Shown: positions 62,806-64,000 of the stretch, one piece after another
Layout: the number at the start of each line of letters is the position of its first letter
How positions within the stretch are numbered: the first letter of the stretch is position 1
From: Taeniopygia guttata
Lineage: Eukaryota; Chordata; Aves; Passeriformes; Estrildidae
Direction of reading: 5' to 3'
Length of the DNA stretch: 64,000 bases
Assembly: GCF_048771995.1 (NCBI RefSeq)
Contig: NC_133063.1
Location: 23,339,810 to 23,403,809 of the forward strand
Position numbers and translations under genes: made by a program
The notes under the pieces: model-generated
Databases searched by the model: none
Seen by the model: the letters and a program-made list of their open reading frames with translations, nothing else
What the model was told of the DNA's origin: nothing

Positions 62806-64000
62806 GTATGTACTTGTTTATTTCTATTTCAAGTAAAGGACTCATTAATGTAAAGTACTGATAAAATGTATCCTAATTTTTAATGATTTATGAAGTTTTT
62901 AATCTGTTTATCTTTAATTGATACAATTTGTCATGTTCTGTAAAGCTAAGGGTTGCATGCTATATAAGAAATAATAAAAACAATTAGTTTACCACCGATC
63001 TCTAGCCTAATTTACTAATAGATAAAATTTATTAGTGCATTTTAATCTCATATTGTTTTCCTGTTCTTTGTTTCATTTGCTGACAAAGGTTGTGATTTAT
63101 TTGTATGTGCATGTATTCTGTATGTAACTATTTGCTAATAATTCTACATTGATTTCTCAGTTTGTATTACCATGTGTATATTAGGGAATAATGTTCTTAT
63201 GCTTCAGTCTTTGCTGCACATGCAAATATTGAGTTGAAGTTAAGTGCAGCTGTTTAATAGAGTATTTTTTTGTTATATTTGTGTATATGTACGCATTACA
63301 ACTCACAAAGAAATGTTTATAGTACTTAGCTGGAGGGAAAAAAGTCTATGACTGCTATAAAGATTTTAGAAATATTCAGAATATTATCTATGTTTCAGAA
63401 ATATCTTAGACTCTACTTTTAAGTTCTTGTGAGTCCTATACTGTTAGATAAAAATTGCATCAGTATCAGGATTTTTCTTTAGACTAAGGGGAAGACCTCA
63501 TCAGCTACAGATTCATACATTGAACAATATTGAGGTTCAAGGATTAAATTAGAGCACAACTACTTTTGCCTTTAAGAAGAGCAAAGATTGAACAGTGTTT
63601 AGAATTTTTAATAACATCTCCAAAAGGGGTTAGATTTTTACGTACTCTGCCATTTCTTAGAGTTAACTCAAATAATTAAGTTTTAGTTACATAAAACCAG
63701 CTTCTGGAGTGTGAAACTGTCTTGAATGAAAGAACTTTGAACTATCAGAAGCAGTATTTACAGTGGCATATCTGATATTTATCTGGTTCAATTCAAGATG
63801 TATTTTTTAAGAAGGAAAAGCAATTCAATTTTTTTATCCTGTTTCAGAGCAGAATGAACTATCTGCTTACAAATTTACGTCAAAATTCATGCTGACAATC
63901 TGGTTTACCCTTACGTTACCAATAAGTGCATTAGCATTTTATCAAGGTTCTTGTTATATATATGTTTTATTGAATTCATTAGTGTTTGGAAAAAAGTGTT
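62806..64000 (+). other. PAM intron following exon 13b, running off the window
   Basis: Starts GTATGT. The expected next exon (mammalian exon A, beginning GDFYSLLSKLL) is not found before 64000. An acceptor-like site with a following open frame at 63848 is treated as a low-confidence observation only. Confidence 0.65.

Larger units (their letters stand above)
62262..62850 (+). repeat. Intragenic tandem duplication (two units of about 0.3 kb) carrying PAM exons 13a and 13b
   Basis: Unit 1 (about 62262-62560) and unit 2 (about 62561-62850) share the order: a run GTTTTTTATT, then GAAGGGCATTTTT, then TTCACATGCA(G/A)AGG, then CTAA(A/T)CCCATTTTT-like acceptor sequence, the 72-nt exon, and GTATG-TTATTTCT after it. 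The offset drifts from about 299 to 307 bp because of small intron indels. Intron and exon sequence both diverge clearly between units, so the duplication is old. Outer edges are approximate. Confidence 0.88.

Overview
This is AT-rich vertebrate DNA, almost certainly from a bird. Several CR1 LINE fragments with the bird-type 3' tail and several bird-type LTR element fossils are present, and no mammalian SINEs or L1 copies were seen. The only real gene is the 5' half of PAM (peptidylglycine alpha-amidating monooxygenase), on the + strand. In chicken, PAM lies on chromosome Z (human 5q synteny), so Z linkage is likely but not shown by the window itself.

Layout. Positions 1-33237 lie upstream of the first coding exon and contain no convincing protein gene: AT-rich spacer, CR1 fragments (near 10.3, 14.3, 24.5 and 28 kb), a 7-kb cluster of LTR element fossils (about 18.2-25.3 kb) and a solo LTR (28798-29458). 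Inside the cluster a compact GC-rich LTR element (18506-21401, minus orientation, flanked by a 6-base target duplication) sits within an older LTR remnant. From 33238 to the end of the window the sequence is PAM. Fourteen coding exons with clean GT-AG borders and consistent phase give 413 codons: signal peptide, short propeptide, the complete PHM copper monooxygenase domain, and the start of the linker toward the PAL domain. The remaining linker exons, the PAL domain, the membrane segment and the cytosolic tail lie beyond position 64000.

Function. PAM acts in the secretory pathway. The PHM half encoded here hydroxylates the alpha carbon of C-terminal glycine on peptide hormones, using two coppers, ascorbate and O2. 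The PAL half then cleaves the product to the amidated peptide and glyoxylate. All six copper ligands and all ten disulfide cysteines of PHM are present, so the gene looks functional.

The most notable observation is a tandem duplication of about 0.3 kb near the 3' end. It turns the single 24-codon linker exon known in mammals into two consecutive 72-nt, phase 1-1 exons (62427-62498 and 62734-62805). Both have usable splice sites and open frames, and they predict a 24-residue longer, strongly charged linker right after the PHM domain.
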